Part shown: one piece after another, positions 1 to 15,000 of the stretch
Position numbering within the stretch: position 1 is the stretch's first letter
Layout: the number at the start of each line of letters is the position of its first letter
Assembly: GCA_947631915.1 (NCBI GenBank)
Contig: CANRNC010000014.1
Location: 1-55,367, forward strand
Direction of reading: 5' to 3'
Origin: an uncultured Clostridia bacterium
Lineage (GTDB): Bacteria; Bacillota; Clostridia; TANB77; CAG-508
Length of the DNA stretch: 55,367 nucleotides
Position numbers and translations under genes: made by a program
The notes under the pieces: model-generated
What the model was told of the DNA's origin: nothing
The model's input: the letters and a program-made list of their open reading frames with translations, nothing else
The model's database searches: none

Positions 1-3000
1 TGTACAGTTACTATAGCAACGAGTCTAATGCTAATTGCAGGAGGCAAATTAGCATTATTAAACACGCCTGTAAACACTTTAGCAAGTATTAAGAACTATA
101 TTTCAACAGCACTTTCAGGTGATGAGATAGATGTAATTAATAATTCAGAAAATAGCCAAAATACAAAGTCAACTATAAGTATTACAGATGATGGAGTAAT
201 AGTATGTGATAGTATAGTACAAGCAGTTAAGGATAATGAGATATCAGATGGAAACCATACATTTAGAGTAATAGGAAATAATAATGGAACTCAAGAGACA
301 AAAGACTATTTAGTGGAAGTTATAAATGAATACGATGACGTTACATATGCTTTAGCAGATGGAGCTACAGTAAGTCTAGGAGATCCTTCTTCTACTGAAA
401 AGAAAATGCTAATAGTAAAATATCATGGAAATTTAACCATAGAAAGTGGAGTAACTGTAACCGCAACTCGTAATGGAAATTATACATACAAAAAAGGTAT
501 GTTTTTATGTGTATTAGGAGAATTAAATAACTATGGAACAATCTCAATGACAGCAAGAGGAACATATAATGAAGCAGGAGAAAATGTATATTTATGGAAA
601 AATATTGATAACACTTTTGAATATGTACCAGCTGTGGGAGGAGCAGGAGGAGCGAGACTTACATACACATGGACGTCTAGAAGAGACCAGGATCCGGGTT
701 GGCATGGAAACGCAGGATATAATGGTGAAAATAGAGCAACCGGAGGAGGAGGATCTGGAGGATTACAGGCAAGAATAAAAGATTATACTCGGTACTAGAG
801 TATCTGGTTCAGGATCAAGTGGAACATCATACTCAGGAGGAACCGGTGGCGGAGGAAATGCCAGTAACTACAGTGGAACTCGATATGCAGGAGATGGTGC
901 ACAAAACGGTGGAAACGGCGGAAATGCATTTGCAGCTAGAGGAAATAAAAGTTGGGCTGCAAGAAATGCCGGAGGAGGAGCAGGAAACGTTGGTGGAGTA
1001 GGAAAATATACACAGGGTAGTCAGACAATGGCTGGAGATTATACACCTTACTCAGGTCAAAATGGAACAGGAGGATTATTAATTTTATATGCAGATACTT
1101 TATATAATAAAGGAATGATATCTTCTAATGGATCAATTGGAGGAAGTGGCCAAGCAGGAGGAGGATCATCAGGAGGAGGAAGTATAAATATCTTTGCTAA
1201 TAAAATACCTGTTAAAGGACTTACAAATGTACTAGGAGGAGCTAGTAATGGATCTTATAGAGGTGGAGCAGGAGGAACTGGTAGTACAGTATCAATTCAA
1301 CTTAAGCCAGACTTGAACTATCCAGATAAATCAATATTATTAAATATAGGAGATACATATAAAATAGATGAAGGAAAACTAACATTATTAAGTCAAAACA
1401 ACAAACAGACAGGAATTTTAACACTTGGAGAAATAGAATACGAAGTACTAGATAGTGATATAATTACAAAAAGTCAAGATGGTAAAATAACAGCAAAAGC
1501 AGAAGGAAAAACAAAAATTAAAATTACAGATAAAGATAATGATATAAGCACATATATATATGTTCAAGTAGTTAATGATGTGAAAATAGATGTTCAAGAA
1601 GGAAAGAATTTTACAGTAGCATTAAAACAAAATGGTACTGTATGGAGTTATGGATTAAATACTAATGGACAGTTAGGAATTGGAAACAATGATAACCAAA
1701 CAGAACCAGTAGAGGTTCAAGGATTAGATAATATAAAACAAATAGCAACAGGATATTCACATACTCTAGCATTAACTAAAAATGGGGAAGTATATGCTTG
1801 GGGACTTGGAGCAAAAGGACAACTAGGAAATGGAGAAAATAGCGATAGTAATATCCCTGTAAAAATAGATAGCATTTCAGATATAATCAAAATAGATGCA
1901 TATAAAAATATAAGTATAGCTTTGGATACTAATGGAAACGTCTATATATGGGGTGAAAATTATTCAGTTTTACCAATGAAAGTAGTGTTTTCTCAAACAA
2001 TAGTAGATATATCAGGAACACTAGTACTTACAACAAATGGAGAAGTATATAACATATCAGATGTTTCAAATATAACTAAAATAGAAGACCTTTCTAAAAT
2101 TGCAAAGATTTCAGCAGGAGAAGCGCATAATTTAGCATTAGATATAAATGGAGTAACTTATGCATGGGGAACAAATACATATGGAGAATGTGGAGCTACA
2201 ACGGGGAATATTACTGTAACAGAAATAACATATAACATTTATAATATTTCAGCTGGTAACCAAACAAGCATACTACAAAATGAAGACGGAGAAGTATATG
2301 TATTAGGAAACAATGCTAATGGTCAAATAGGATTAGGAACTACAGCAAAAGCAACAGCTCCAACAAAAATTACATTAACAGAAGATGTAAAAATAGAGAG
2401 CATATCAGCAGGAGAAGGAACACATTCAGGAATTATAGATACTAATGGATTTGTATGGCACACAGGATTAAATACTTATGGAGAATTAGGAATAGAAGCT
2501 AATACAAAACAAACAAGTTTTATAAAAACAGGAAAACCTATTATAAAAGTAAAAAATGGTGACAAAATTTATTTAGATCTTAAAGAGAGTGAAACAATTT
2601 ATGCTACATTAGAAAATACATTTAACCTAAAAATAGATTTAATAGATGACGATCAAACGCATTTCTCATTACAAATGCCAGAAGAACAAGAAGTAATTTT
2701 AGCAAATGATAAGACATTAACAGGAAATGAATATGGTAAAACTACAGTCACAGTAAAACATAATACAAATGAGCAAACTAAAGATGTTGAAATTATAGTA
2801 GCAATGAAAATGAAAAGTATAGTTCAAGGATTTAGAGATGCGAATTTACAGGATGGTGAATATTCAATTGTTGTAAATAAACAAGAGTACACAGTTGAAT
2901 TAATAAATATTTATGATGAAAATAAGGTTTATGCAGAGAATACAGAATTAGGAGATGAATCAACAGAATATAAAACTTTAGTTGTAAAATATCATGGAGA

Positions 3001-6000
3001 TTTAACAATAAATGAAGGAGTAACATTAACGGCAAAAACAGTAAAAGGATTAACATATAAAAAAGGTATGTACCTATGTGTATTAGGAAATATATATAAT
3101 AATGGTACAATATCAATGACAGCAAGAGGTACATATAACCAAGAAGGAGAAGATGTATACTTATGGAAAAATATAGATAATTCTTATGAATATGTGCCTA
3201 AAGATGGTGGAGCAGGTGGAAAAGGAATTACATACGCATGGACCTCTAGAAATAGTCATGATGTGGCGTGGTACGGAGAACAAGGACAAAATGGTGAGAA
3301 TAGAGCAACAGGAGGAGGAGGTTCTGGAGCATTATACATAAGAAAAAATGATTACACAGGTACTAGAAAATCAGGCTCAGGCTCAAGCGGAACATCATAT
3401 TCAGGAGGAACCGGTGGTGGAGGAAACAATAGTAATTATAGTGGAACCCATTATGCAGGAGATGGAGCAATAAATGGAGGAAAAGGAGGAGATGCATTTG
3501 CAGCAAGGGGAAGAACTAGTTATGCAGTAAGAAATGCTGGTGGAGGAGCTGGAAATGTTGGCGGTGTAGGAAAATATACAGCTGGTGGTCAAACAATTGC
3601 AGGAAATAATGCATCTTATTCAGGTCAGAGTGGAACAGGAGGATTATTAATTGTTTATGCAAATATCCTATATAATAATGGAAATATTTCTTCAAATGGT
3701 TCAAGAGGTGGAAGTGGACTAGCAGGAGGCGGTTCATCAGGAGGAGGTAGCATAAATATTTTTGCAAAACAAGTTAATGAATTTGGAATACAATCTGCGA
3801 CAGGTGGACTAGCAACGGGTAGTTATTACGGAGGAACTGGAGGAAATGGTTCAGTTACAGTAAATGAATTAGGATCAGTACTAAACTATGCAAAGAAAAC
3901 TATAAATTTACACGAAAAAGAAGATTATAATATTGAAAGAGCAAAACTATCATATACAAAACTAAATAAAATCCAAACAGAGGACCTAACATTAGGAGAA
4001 TTAAATTTTGAAACACTAGATGAAAATATAGCAACAGTAGATGCACAAGGTAGAATTACAGCAGTGGCTGTAGGAAAGACAAAGATAAGAATTACAGATA
4101 CTACAAATAAATATAGTACATACATAATAGTAAATGTAACAGAAGAAGGATTAACAACTCCACAAATAGAAGCAGGAACAGACTTTACAATAGCATTAAA
4201 AGCAAATGGAACAGTATGGAGTTTTGGAAATAATAAAAATGGACAGTTAGGAAATAACACGCAAGAGGACTCAAATGAGCCAGTACAAGTATTAATAAAT
4301 GATTCAGAAGTATTAGAAGACATTGTAGATATAGGAGCAGGAGAAAATTCAGGTATAGCTTTAAATGCTTCAGGAGAAGTATACACATGGGGCTTAAATA
4401 TAAAAGATATAGAAGAGGAGATAGAACAAGATTCAGAAATAACAACTCAAACAGTAAGACATGAGGAAAATATATTAACAGCAACAAAGGTAGAAGGATT
4501 ACCAAAAATAGAAAAAGTAGAATGTTACAAAAATAATTTCTATGCAATAGATTCAGAAGGACACTTATACATTTGGGGAGATGGATATAGTGGACCAACA
4601 AAAGTGGATACAGAATTATTAGTAGATGATATAACAGGAAAGATATTATTAGGGCAAGATGGAAGAGTATACAAAGTAGAAGACTTAACTACACCAATAA
4701 ATTATGTACATGGTGTATATGAAATATCAGGAAAATATGAACATTATTTAATGGCAACGGTAGAAGGAAGAATATATAGTCTAGGTTCAGGACAACAAGG
4801 ACAATTAGGAAATAGAAAAAATACTAATTATAATGTACCAACATTAGTAAAAACGGAGACAGGATATTTAGAAGATGTAGCAAGCATATCAGCAGGAAAC
4901 AACACATCAATGGCTGTAACATTTGATGGAGAAGCATATGTATGGGGAGATAATACTAATAAAAAATTAGGAATAAGTGATGCAAAAATAGCTTATGCAA
5001 AACAAGTCACACAAATTCAAGATAATGAATCAACAGAACTAGAGTTAAAGCCATTTGAAATAGTAGAGGCAGGAAATAATAGTTCATATTTAGCAGACAT
5101 AAATGGTTTTGTATATAGTGTAGGACTAAATACAAAGGGACAATTAGGAACAGAAGATAATACGAATAGAACAGTATTTACAAAAATAGGACATGAGGAA
5201 ATAATAACAAAACCAGGAGAAATAAATATACCTGTTGGCACGACAGATAATATAGCAATAGCTTTAAGTAATTCATTTAACTTAAAGACAGATATTATAG
5301 ACGGAGTGGAAGTAGAGCCAACTAGTACGAATGAAAAAGAATTAAGTATATCTAGAATTCAAGGCGTAAATAATGAACATATAAAGAATATAAAAGATTT
5401 TGCTAATAACTATACAATAACAGGAAACAAAATAGGTAGAGTAAATGTAGTTGTAACAGCAGGCGAAGGAAGAAAGAAAAACGTTTGGATAAATGTAGTA
5501 GATTCAGAGAATGCAAAAGTTTCAGCAAAGGTAGTAAATGGAGATAAATTTACAATAGCACTACGTTCAGATGGAACTGTATGGGGATTTGGAAGTATAA
5601 ATGGAGAAAGTAATCCAGAAAAATATGAACTACCAGAAGATATTGTAGATATAACAGCAGGAAGAAATCATGTAATATTACTAGGAAAATCAGGAGGAGT
5701 ATACACATTTGGAACAAATGCAAATGGACAATTAGGAACAGGAAATGTAAGTACATATAAGACACCTACAAAATTAAATATAGCTGATATTAAGAAAGTT
5801 TCAGCTGTAGAGAATACATCTTTTGCAATAACTAGTGAAGGCAAAGTATACGCATGGGGAGCGGGATACGGCAAGTCACCAGTTCTATTAAGCATGGATG
5901 AAAATGTAATAGACATAGGAAGCAAATATTATTTATCAGAAGATGGAATAGTAAGAGAAGTAGCAGGAGAGCATGAGGAAATATCACTTTCATTAAATCA

Positions 6001-9000
6001 ATATGATCCAGCATACGAGCCTGAATTAGAAGAAGATAAGATAATGCAGATATCAGAAGGAACAGATCATATATTAATGTTAGGAAAAACAGGAAAAGTT
6101 TACAGTTATGGAAAAAATAGTTATGGACAATTAGGAGATGGAGGAATAGTAGATAGATTAGAGAATATATCTTCTGCAGTTAAAGTAGAAGGAGGAAACA
6201 TATTAGGAAATGTTATAGAAGTATCAGCAGGAGATAAATATTCAATAGTAGTAACAGATGAGCATAAGGTATATACATTTGGAATCAATGAATATGGAGA
6301 ATTAGGATTTAATCAAGATGCAAGTAGTGGAGGAAAAGCAGAGTATTGGAATGCAACATTAAAGGAAGATATTGCAGAAGTTGAAAGAGTAAGTGCAGGA
6401 TATAATCACACATCAGTATATAAACAAAATGGAGAAGTATATACATTTGGACAGGGAGAAAATGGAGAGCTTGGAAATGAAGAATATTTCAACTACTATA
6501 CACCACAATTAGTAGGAAAAGATGATATACAAACAAATACAAGTAGAATAGTAATAAAGAAAGATGATACGTTTGATGTAGACGCATGGATAGATTACTT
6601 TAATTTATTTAAAGAAAAAGAATATGAGATAACATATGATACAAATGATAATCAAATGATATTAATAGATGGTGATACAGGTGAATTTATGGCAATGAAA
6701 GAAGGAAGAGCAACTATAGTAGCAAAAGAAACAGGAACAGAAAAAATTGCTGTAATTTCAGTTGTAGTACTTGAGAATAGTAATATAGAGCCAATGGTAG
6801 AAACAGCGGGTTCACATACAGTAATGTTAAAAGTAGATGGAACAGTATGGACTTATGGAATAGGAGAACATGGAGAATTAGGAGATGGAAGTAGAAACAC
6901 ATCAGATGAACCAGTACAAGTAACATTCCCAGCAGGAACAGTTATTACACAAGTTGCGACAGGAGAGAATCATGTTCTTGCACTAGATAAAAACGGAAAC
7001 GTTTGGGGCTGGGGAAGAAATGATTATTATCAATTAGGAACTACAAATACAAGTGATGTACTAAAACCAACGATAATAGCAGGCCTAACGAATATAAAGA
7101 AAATTGCATGTGGAATGTATAATTCATTTGCAGTAAATGAAAAAGGAGAATTGTATAGCTTTGGATTAAATGCAAATGGAGAAGGAGGAATAGGAAGTTA
7201 TACAAATAATATACCAGTAACAAAAGCAAGTAATATAAAAGACATAGTTGATATTAGAGCAGGAAAGAATCATACAATTATATTGAAGAGTACAGGAGAG
7301 GTATATGTTACAGGATCTAACTTATATGGAGAGCTTGGACAAAATGACAGTAGCATAAGAAATACAAAAACATTTGTAAAAGTACCAGAGTTAAAGAATA
7401 TAGTTTCTGTATCAGCAGGAATATCACACTGTATGGCATTAGGATTAGATGGAAGCGTTTATACGTGGGGTTCAAATATATATGGAGAACTTGGTTTGAA
7501 TAATAAATCAAGTTATGTTGGAGTACCTACAAAAGTAAGCGAGTTAAGTAATATAAGATACATTTCAGGAGGTAAGAATTACAGTTTAAGCCTAAATAAA
7601 GAAAATGAATTATTTGTATGTGGATTAAATGGAAATGGAGAACTTGGAAATGCAACAAAAGTAAATAGAAGTACATTCCAAAAATTAGATACAATAGAAA
7701 GTGTACTTGGAATGTCAGGAGGAAATACATATACAGTAATGGTAAAGACAGATGGAACAGTATGGGCAACAGGAGATTATGCACATGGAGATGAAGAAAT
7801 TAAGAGTAAGACAAGAGGAAGCATACCAACACAAGTTGGAAATGATGAAACCGGAATAGAAGAAACAGAAATTACAATAAAAGTAGGAGAAACAAAGAAT
7901 ATAGGAACAAATTGTTCATATCAATTTAACTTAATATATCTAGATCAGAACTTTAATGATAGCTTAACATTTGAAACATTAAAAGATGAAATAGCAGATG
8001 TAGATGAAAAAGGTACAGTTACAGGAATGAGAGTAGGAACAACAAGAGTAAATGTAACTTCAAGTGAAAATGGAAGAACGTATAGTGTATTAGTAAAAGT
8101 AATACAAGAAGATTCTTTAGTAGCACCAAGAGTATCAGCAGGAGAGAATTTTGCAACAGTATTAAAAGCAGATGGTAGTGTATGGTCATTTGGATATAAT
8201 AGTGATGGAAGACTAGGAATAGGAGACTATTTAACAAAAGATATACCAAATAAGACGAATGTACTAGCAACATATACAGATATAAAGGCAGGAGGAGACT
8301 TTATATTAGCACTTCGTTCAGATAAAACGGTATGGGCAACAGGAAACAATAAGAGAGGACAGCTAGGAGATGGAACCAATACCTCAAGAAATAAATTAGG
8401 TCAAATAGTAGCATTGAGTAAGATAACAAAAATAGCAAGTGGAGATGACTTCGGAATTGCCCTTGACGAATATGGAATCGTATATAAATGGGGAAGTGGA
8501 AGTTCTATTCCTCATGCAATAGAGAAGATAAATAAGAAGGTAATAGATATATCAGCAGGAAAGAAACAAATAGCATATGTAACAGCAAAAGGAACAGTAG
8601 AAGGAATAGGAGACATTTTAGATGGAGAAATAGACGGAGTAGACAATGCAGTAGAAGTAGAAGTTGTAAATAATAAAATAGTATATCTTACAACAGATGG
8701 AGAGGTATATGAATACAGCAACGGAAGTAAATCAAAAGTAGAAATTGGAAAGAAAGTAATAGATATATCAGCAAATAACACAAGTGTAATGTATCAAACA
8801 GTAGATGAAGAAATATATGTTTCTGGTGAGAATACAAACATGGAGCTAGGAACAGGAAATGCAGATAAAGTAGTTACACCTGTAAAAGTACAAGCACATG
8901 GAGATAAAGCTTTTGGAATGGGAGCAGGATACTACAATACATATATAATTGCAAATGATGGAAATGTATATGCATCAGGAAAAAATACATATGGAAGTAT

Positions 9001-12000
9001 AGGAAATGGAACAAGAAAAGATGCATCTACACATACATTGGTAGGAGATAGAAAATTTGAGATAGAACCAATAGTTGCTACTATGCAGATAGCAGATACA
9101 GAAGAAATACAAATATTAGGCAATGTATTTAATGTATTTAATAATAAAGAGAAAAATAAAGACGAATATAATTTTGAAGTAGATGATGAACACATTGTAA
9201 GTGTAACAGATGGAGTAATAGAGGCTTTAGCAGAAGGAATAGCACATATTACAGTTACTGATAAAGAAACTAATGAACAAATTGAGCTTACAAGAATAAT
9301 AATACCAGCAGAAAAAGATAGAATAGAAAAAATAACAGTAAACGGAGAAGTAGCAAATTTAATTGATACATCTACAGAAGATAAACTAGAATATTACGTA
9401 AAGATAGTAACAAATGACGATACAGCAAGACTAATAGTAAGTACAAATGATAAAACAGATAAAATCAGAATAAATGAAGAAGACGAGTGGAGTGAGAAAG
9501 GATTATTAGATAAAGAAATAGCACTTACAGGAAAGATTACAGATATTCCAATAAAAGTAGCAATAGAGAATAATAATGGAGAGTATAATTTATTTGAAGA
9601 TTACATACTTCATATAGAAAAAGTAACAGACGATATTGGAATAAAAGAAATAACAGTAACATCAAAAGATGAAGAAGGAAATGAAGAAACAATAAAAGCT
9701 ACACCAGTATCACTTACTAAATATGAGGTCGCAGTAGAAGAATATACAGACATTTCAAAAATTATAGCAAAGACAAATTGTGAATATAGCTATATAAGTA
9801 TAGATGGACTAGAATATACACAAAATATACAAGAAACACAAGTAAAACTAGGAACAGATTCACCAATAGAAGTAATAATATCAGTTAAATCAGAAGCAGA
9901 AACAGAGGCACAATATACACTAATAATATATAAGAAAAATTCTATATTAGATTTAATAAGTTTAACAGTAAACGATGAAGAAGCAGTAAAATTATCAGAG
10001 ACAAGTTATGCAGTAAGTATTGATAAGAATTGCAGTTTAGCTAAAATAAAAGCGACGTTAAATAATGATTTAGCGAGTGTAAGCATTGCAGGTTCAGAAT
10101 ATAAAGTAAGAAGCAATGAAAAAGATATGACGATTAATTCAGATACAACAATAGTAACGATAACAGCAATTACAGCAGAAGGAGAGAGCAAAGAATATAC
10201 ACTTACTATATATAGGGACAAAGAGGAAGCAAAAGAACTAGAACTAGACATGGTAATAGTAAATGGTATAGTTGTAGAGCCAAATGAGACAGGAGATACA
10301 TATATATATTATTTACCATCAGCAATTGAAGATGTTGAGATAAGAGCAATAGCAAAAGACAGAAATAATTGGGTACAGATAGAAAGTGAAGAAAAAGCAA
10401 AAGGAGAAGCAACAGCAATAGTACAAGCAAATAATATTGAAAATGAGTATGAAGTAACACTTTCTGATGATGAAGGTGAAAGCCGTACCTATACTGTTAT
10501 CATAAGAAAAGCAGAATCAGACACAAGTCTAGAGGAAGTTTTTGCAACATATGAAGATAGAGAATATAAGGCAGAAAAAGTAGATGATACAAACTATAGA
10601 GTAAAAATACCTGGAAATATAGAGAAAATAGATGTAACAGCAGTAACAGGTTATGCGAAATCAAAAGTATATATTGGAGAAGATGGAACTTATAAAGTAC
10701 ATGTAGATACAGAAAATGTAACAATAAATGGTGACGAAACAGTTGTTAAGATATTTGTTGAATCAGAAAATGGAGAATATCATGCAGAATATACTTTAAC
10801 AATAGTTAAGATGTCAAATAATACAAAACTATTAAGCGTAGAGGTTGATGGAACAGAAGCTACGCTTGATGATAATGGAATTTATCATTATACATTAACA
10901 GATCCAACAACATCAGTAATAGTAAAAGCTATAACGAAAGATAGTGCACCTAAAGAAGCATATGTAAATATAGATAATAGCGAATATGCATTATATGAAA
11001 TTTCAAAACAAGTAAATATAACCCAAAAAGAAACAGAAGTAAAGATAAAAGTAAAAGCAGAAGATGGAACAACAGAAGTACACACTTTAATAATAGAAGG
11101 TTTATCAGATGATGTAACAATTCAAAAAGTAGTAGTAAACGGAAAAGAAGCTACATATATAGAAGGCAAAAATAGATATGAGATAAGAGATTCAAGCGAT
11201 GAATATGAAGTAGAAGTTACATTGAATGAAAAACTAGCAAGTTTAATATTAGGAACAAATCCTGAAGCACATGGAAGCGATACAATTACAGTATCAAAGA
11301 GTACAGAAGGAACAGAAACAATAGTAGAAGTAGTAGTAAAATCATATAGTGGATTTGTTACAGAAAAATATACAATTGTAATACAAGAGAAATCAGATAA
11401 TGTAAATTTAGATGTAGTTAGAGTAAATGGAAATAATGTAACTCAAGATTTAGAAGGAAATTATGTTGCAAAACTTCCACATGAAACTACAAAGATAAAT
11501 ATAGAAGCTATAGCAGAAGATACTTATGCTACAACTACAATAGACAATAATGATAACAGCAGTTATATTGCAACATTAGAAAAACAAGTAGTAGATGGAC
11601 AAACTGAATATGTATATACAATAAAAGTAGTATCAGAGACAGGAAAAGAACAAACATATACTTTAAAAGTAATAATACTAGAAGCAAACTTTAATATAAC
11701 TGATGTTCTAGTAGGAGAAGATGAAACAAGTTTAAATCAAGCAGAATACATGGTAGAAGGAGAACATGCAGGAAAATATTATTATAAGATTAAGAGAGTA
11801 GATAAAGCAACTGTAAAAGTAGAGCTAGAGTCTTCAAAATCTAGAGTTAGAATAAATGGAAAAGATGGAGATACTGTAGAAGTAGCACTTGAAGAAGATA
11901 TAACAGAAGTTCCAATTATTGTAATAGCAGAAGATGGAACAGAAAAAGAAACATATCTAGTAATAGAAAAAGAATCATCAGATACAAGCATAGTATCTAT

Positions 12001-15000
12001 TACAGGAGAAGGGGTAATAAGAACAGAATTATATGAAACAGAGGCTTATGTATATGTAGATGAAGATTTAAGTAAAGTAGATCTATTAATAACATTAAAT
12101 AATGAGCTTGCTAAATTAAAAGTAAAAGCAGAAGAAGGAGCAGTAGATCCAGAATTTACACTTCATGAAATTACAAAAGAAGTTGTATTTAGTGAATCAA
12201 ATGAAGTCTTTACAGTAGTTGTAGAAGCAGAAGATGGAACACAAGCAGAATATACGATTACTGTTTGTAAGGAGGCAGATTTAGATTTATTAAGTGTAGA
12301 AGTAAACTCTGAAATGATTGAATATGATGAAGAAGATGAAGAATACTTTGCATTAGTACCAAATGGAATCCAAGGAAATATAGTAATTAAAGCACATAAA
12401 CAAAATCAAACAGTACAATTATTTAGAGAAGATGGTACAACAAAGATTACAGAAGCTGTGGGAACATTAAGTACAACACAAACATTAAGTACAAGTCTAA
12501 CCGATAACTATGTGATTAAAGTAGTATCACATAATGGGGAAAATGTGGGTTCTAAAGAATATAAGTTAAGAATTAGACAAAAATCAAAAGAGGACGGAAT
12601 AATCTATGTAAAAGTAGATGGTTCAGGAACAATAGTAAGTAGTGATGGATTACAATTCTCTGCAACAGTTGCAGGTAAAGATATTTATCCAGTAGAGATA
12701 AAACTAAAAGACGAAAAAGCAAAAGTAAGAATAGAAAGCGAAGAAGGACAAGTATTAGTTGAAGATCAAACATATATCTTACAAGGAGAATTAGCAGTAG
12801 CAGATGATGAAAATAGATTTAATGTAATTGTTACATCTGAAAATGGAGATGAGAAGACCTATACACTAATTATTTCAAGGATAAGTAGTAAAGTAAAAAT
12901 AGATAGTATAACAGTTACAGATTATGATGAAGCAAAAGAAAACATAAAAGAAAAAGAAGTAACAGAATACGACGAAGAAACAAAAACATATAGAGTATAT
13001 GTAAGCAATCTATTAGAAAACACAACAATAAAGGTAAAAACATCATCTGTAAATGCAATAATAAAATTAGATAATAAAGTAAGTGGAAATAATGAAGTAT
13101 CATATATTAAGGGACTTCCAAAACTTGGAATAACAAAAGTATTAATGGAATTAACAGCAGGAGATGGAACAGAAGAAACAAGATATTTAGAGATTATACA
13201 ACTTCCAAGTGAAACAGGAATAGAGAGAGTGACAGTAGACGAAAATGATCTTACAAGACAGGAAGAAGAACCAGATTATAAAGCAACTGTACATGGAAAG
13301 GAAAGTTATCCAGTAGAAATAGAGCTAACAGATGAACTTGCAAAAGTAAGAATAGAAGACGAAGAAGGAAACATAGTAATTCCAGATAGTGTAGGAGTTT
13401 TATCTGATAGCCTAAAGGTTCCAGATGGAGAAGTAAAACAATTTACAATAGTAGTTACAGCACAAGATGGAACAGAAGAAAGATATACATTAGAGGTTGA
13501 AAGAATAAGTAGTAATACCGAGATAGAGAGTATAACAGTTACAGATTATGGCGAGACCAAAGATACGATGATTACAAGAACAGTTAAGAACTATGATAAA
13601 GAAACAAAAACTTATAAAATAGTTGTAAACAATGAATTACCAAATTCACAAGTTACAATTACAACAGTATCAGATAAGGCAACAATAACAATAGATAGTG
13701 GCGAAAATAATACAAAAACTGTAACATTTGATAGAAATTTAAATGGAATAGGAATAACAAGAATTACATTTACTGTTAAGGCAGCAGATGGAACAGAAGA
13801 AGAAAGATATTTAGAGATTATAAAACTATCAGATGAGATAGGAATAAAAAAGGTAGAAGTAGATGGTGTAGAAGTTCCACAAAATGAATCAGGAGACTAT
13901 GAACATACTGTTACAGATAAAGAAGATTTATCAAGCATATATGTAGAGTTAAAAGACAATACATCAAAAGTATCTATAAACAAGCAAAATGAGGCATATG
14001 AGAAGACAACACTACAAGTAAGTAAAGGAAATAATAGACAATTAAGAATCACAATAGAAGTAACAGCAGAGGACGAAACGACATATACATATACTCTAAT
14101 ACTAAATATTATTTCAAGTAATACAAAAGTACAGAGTGTAACAGTAAATGACGAAAGTGCCGAATACAAAGAAGATGAGAAAGTATATATTGCATACATA
14201 GATAAATATGCAACAGAGGCAAAAGTAGTGGTAATACCAGCAGTAGAATATTCAACAGTAACACATGAAGATTTATCAAATGTAGGAAGACTTGAATTTA
14301 CTATTAATACAGAAGATTTAACAGAAGATACATTTGAAACAACCTTTAAAGTAACAGCAGAAGATGGAGAAAGTTTTGAAGAATATAATTTGAGATGTAT
14401 ACGAAAATCAGAAGATGCAAGTATAAAGATAGTATATATAGACGAAGAAGAAGTACCAGAAAATAAATCACATGCTATATATGCAGACGGAACATATTAT
14501 AAGGCTACAGTAAAAAGTCAAGCAAAAGTAAAAGTGGTTGCAAATAGTGAATTTGCGAAGGTAAGCTTTAATGAACAAGTTGGGGTAAAAGAATTAGAGC
14601 AAACCATAACACTAGACACTTCAAAGAAAGTAACAGAAATACCAGTAACAATAACATCACAACAAGGAAATACACAAAGCACAGTAATTTACATTGAAAA
14701 AATATCAAATGATTGTAGCTTAGAATATGTAAAGGTAAATAAGAAGACAATAGAAGAAAAGACAGATGAACCAAAGACATATCTTGCATATGTTTATAGC
14801 ACAGCAGAAAGTGCAAAAATAGAGATAGAAGCAAAAGAAAAGAATGCAACAATTGTAAGAGTGACAAAAGATGGACAAGAATTCACAGATGATGCAGGAA
14901 ATACTTTTAAAGGAACACCATACTTAGATATGAATGTAGATACAAATGGAGAGGCAATAACAGAAGTTTACTTTAAAGTTGTTGCAGAAGATGGAAGTGA

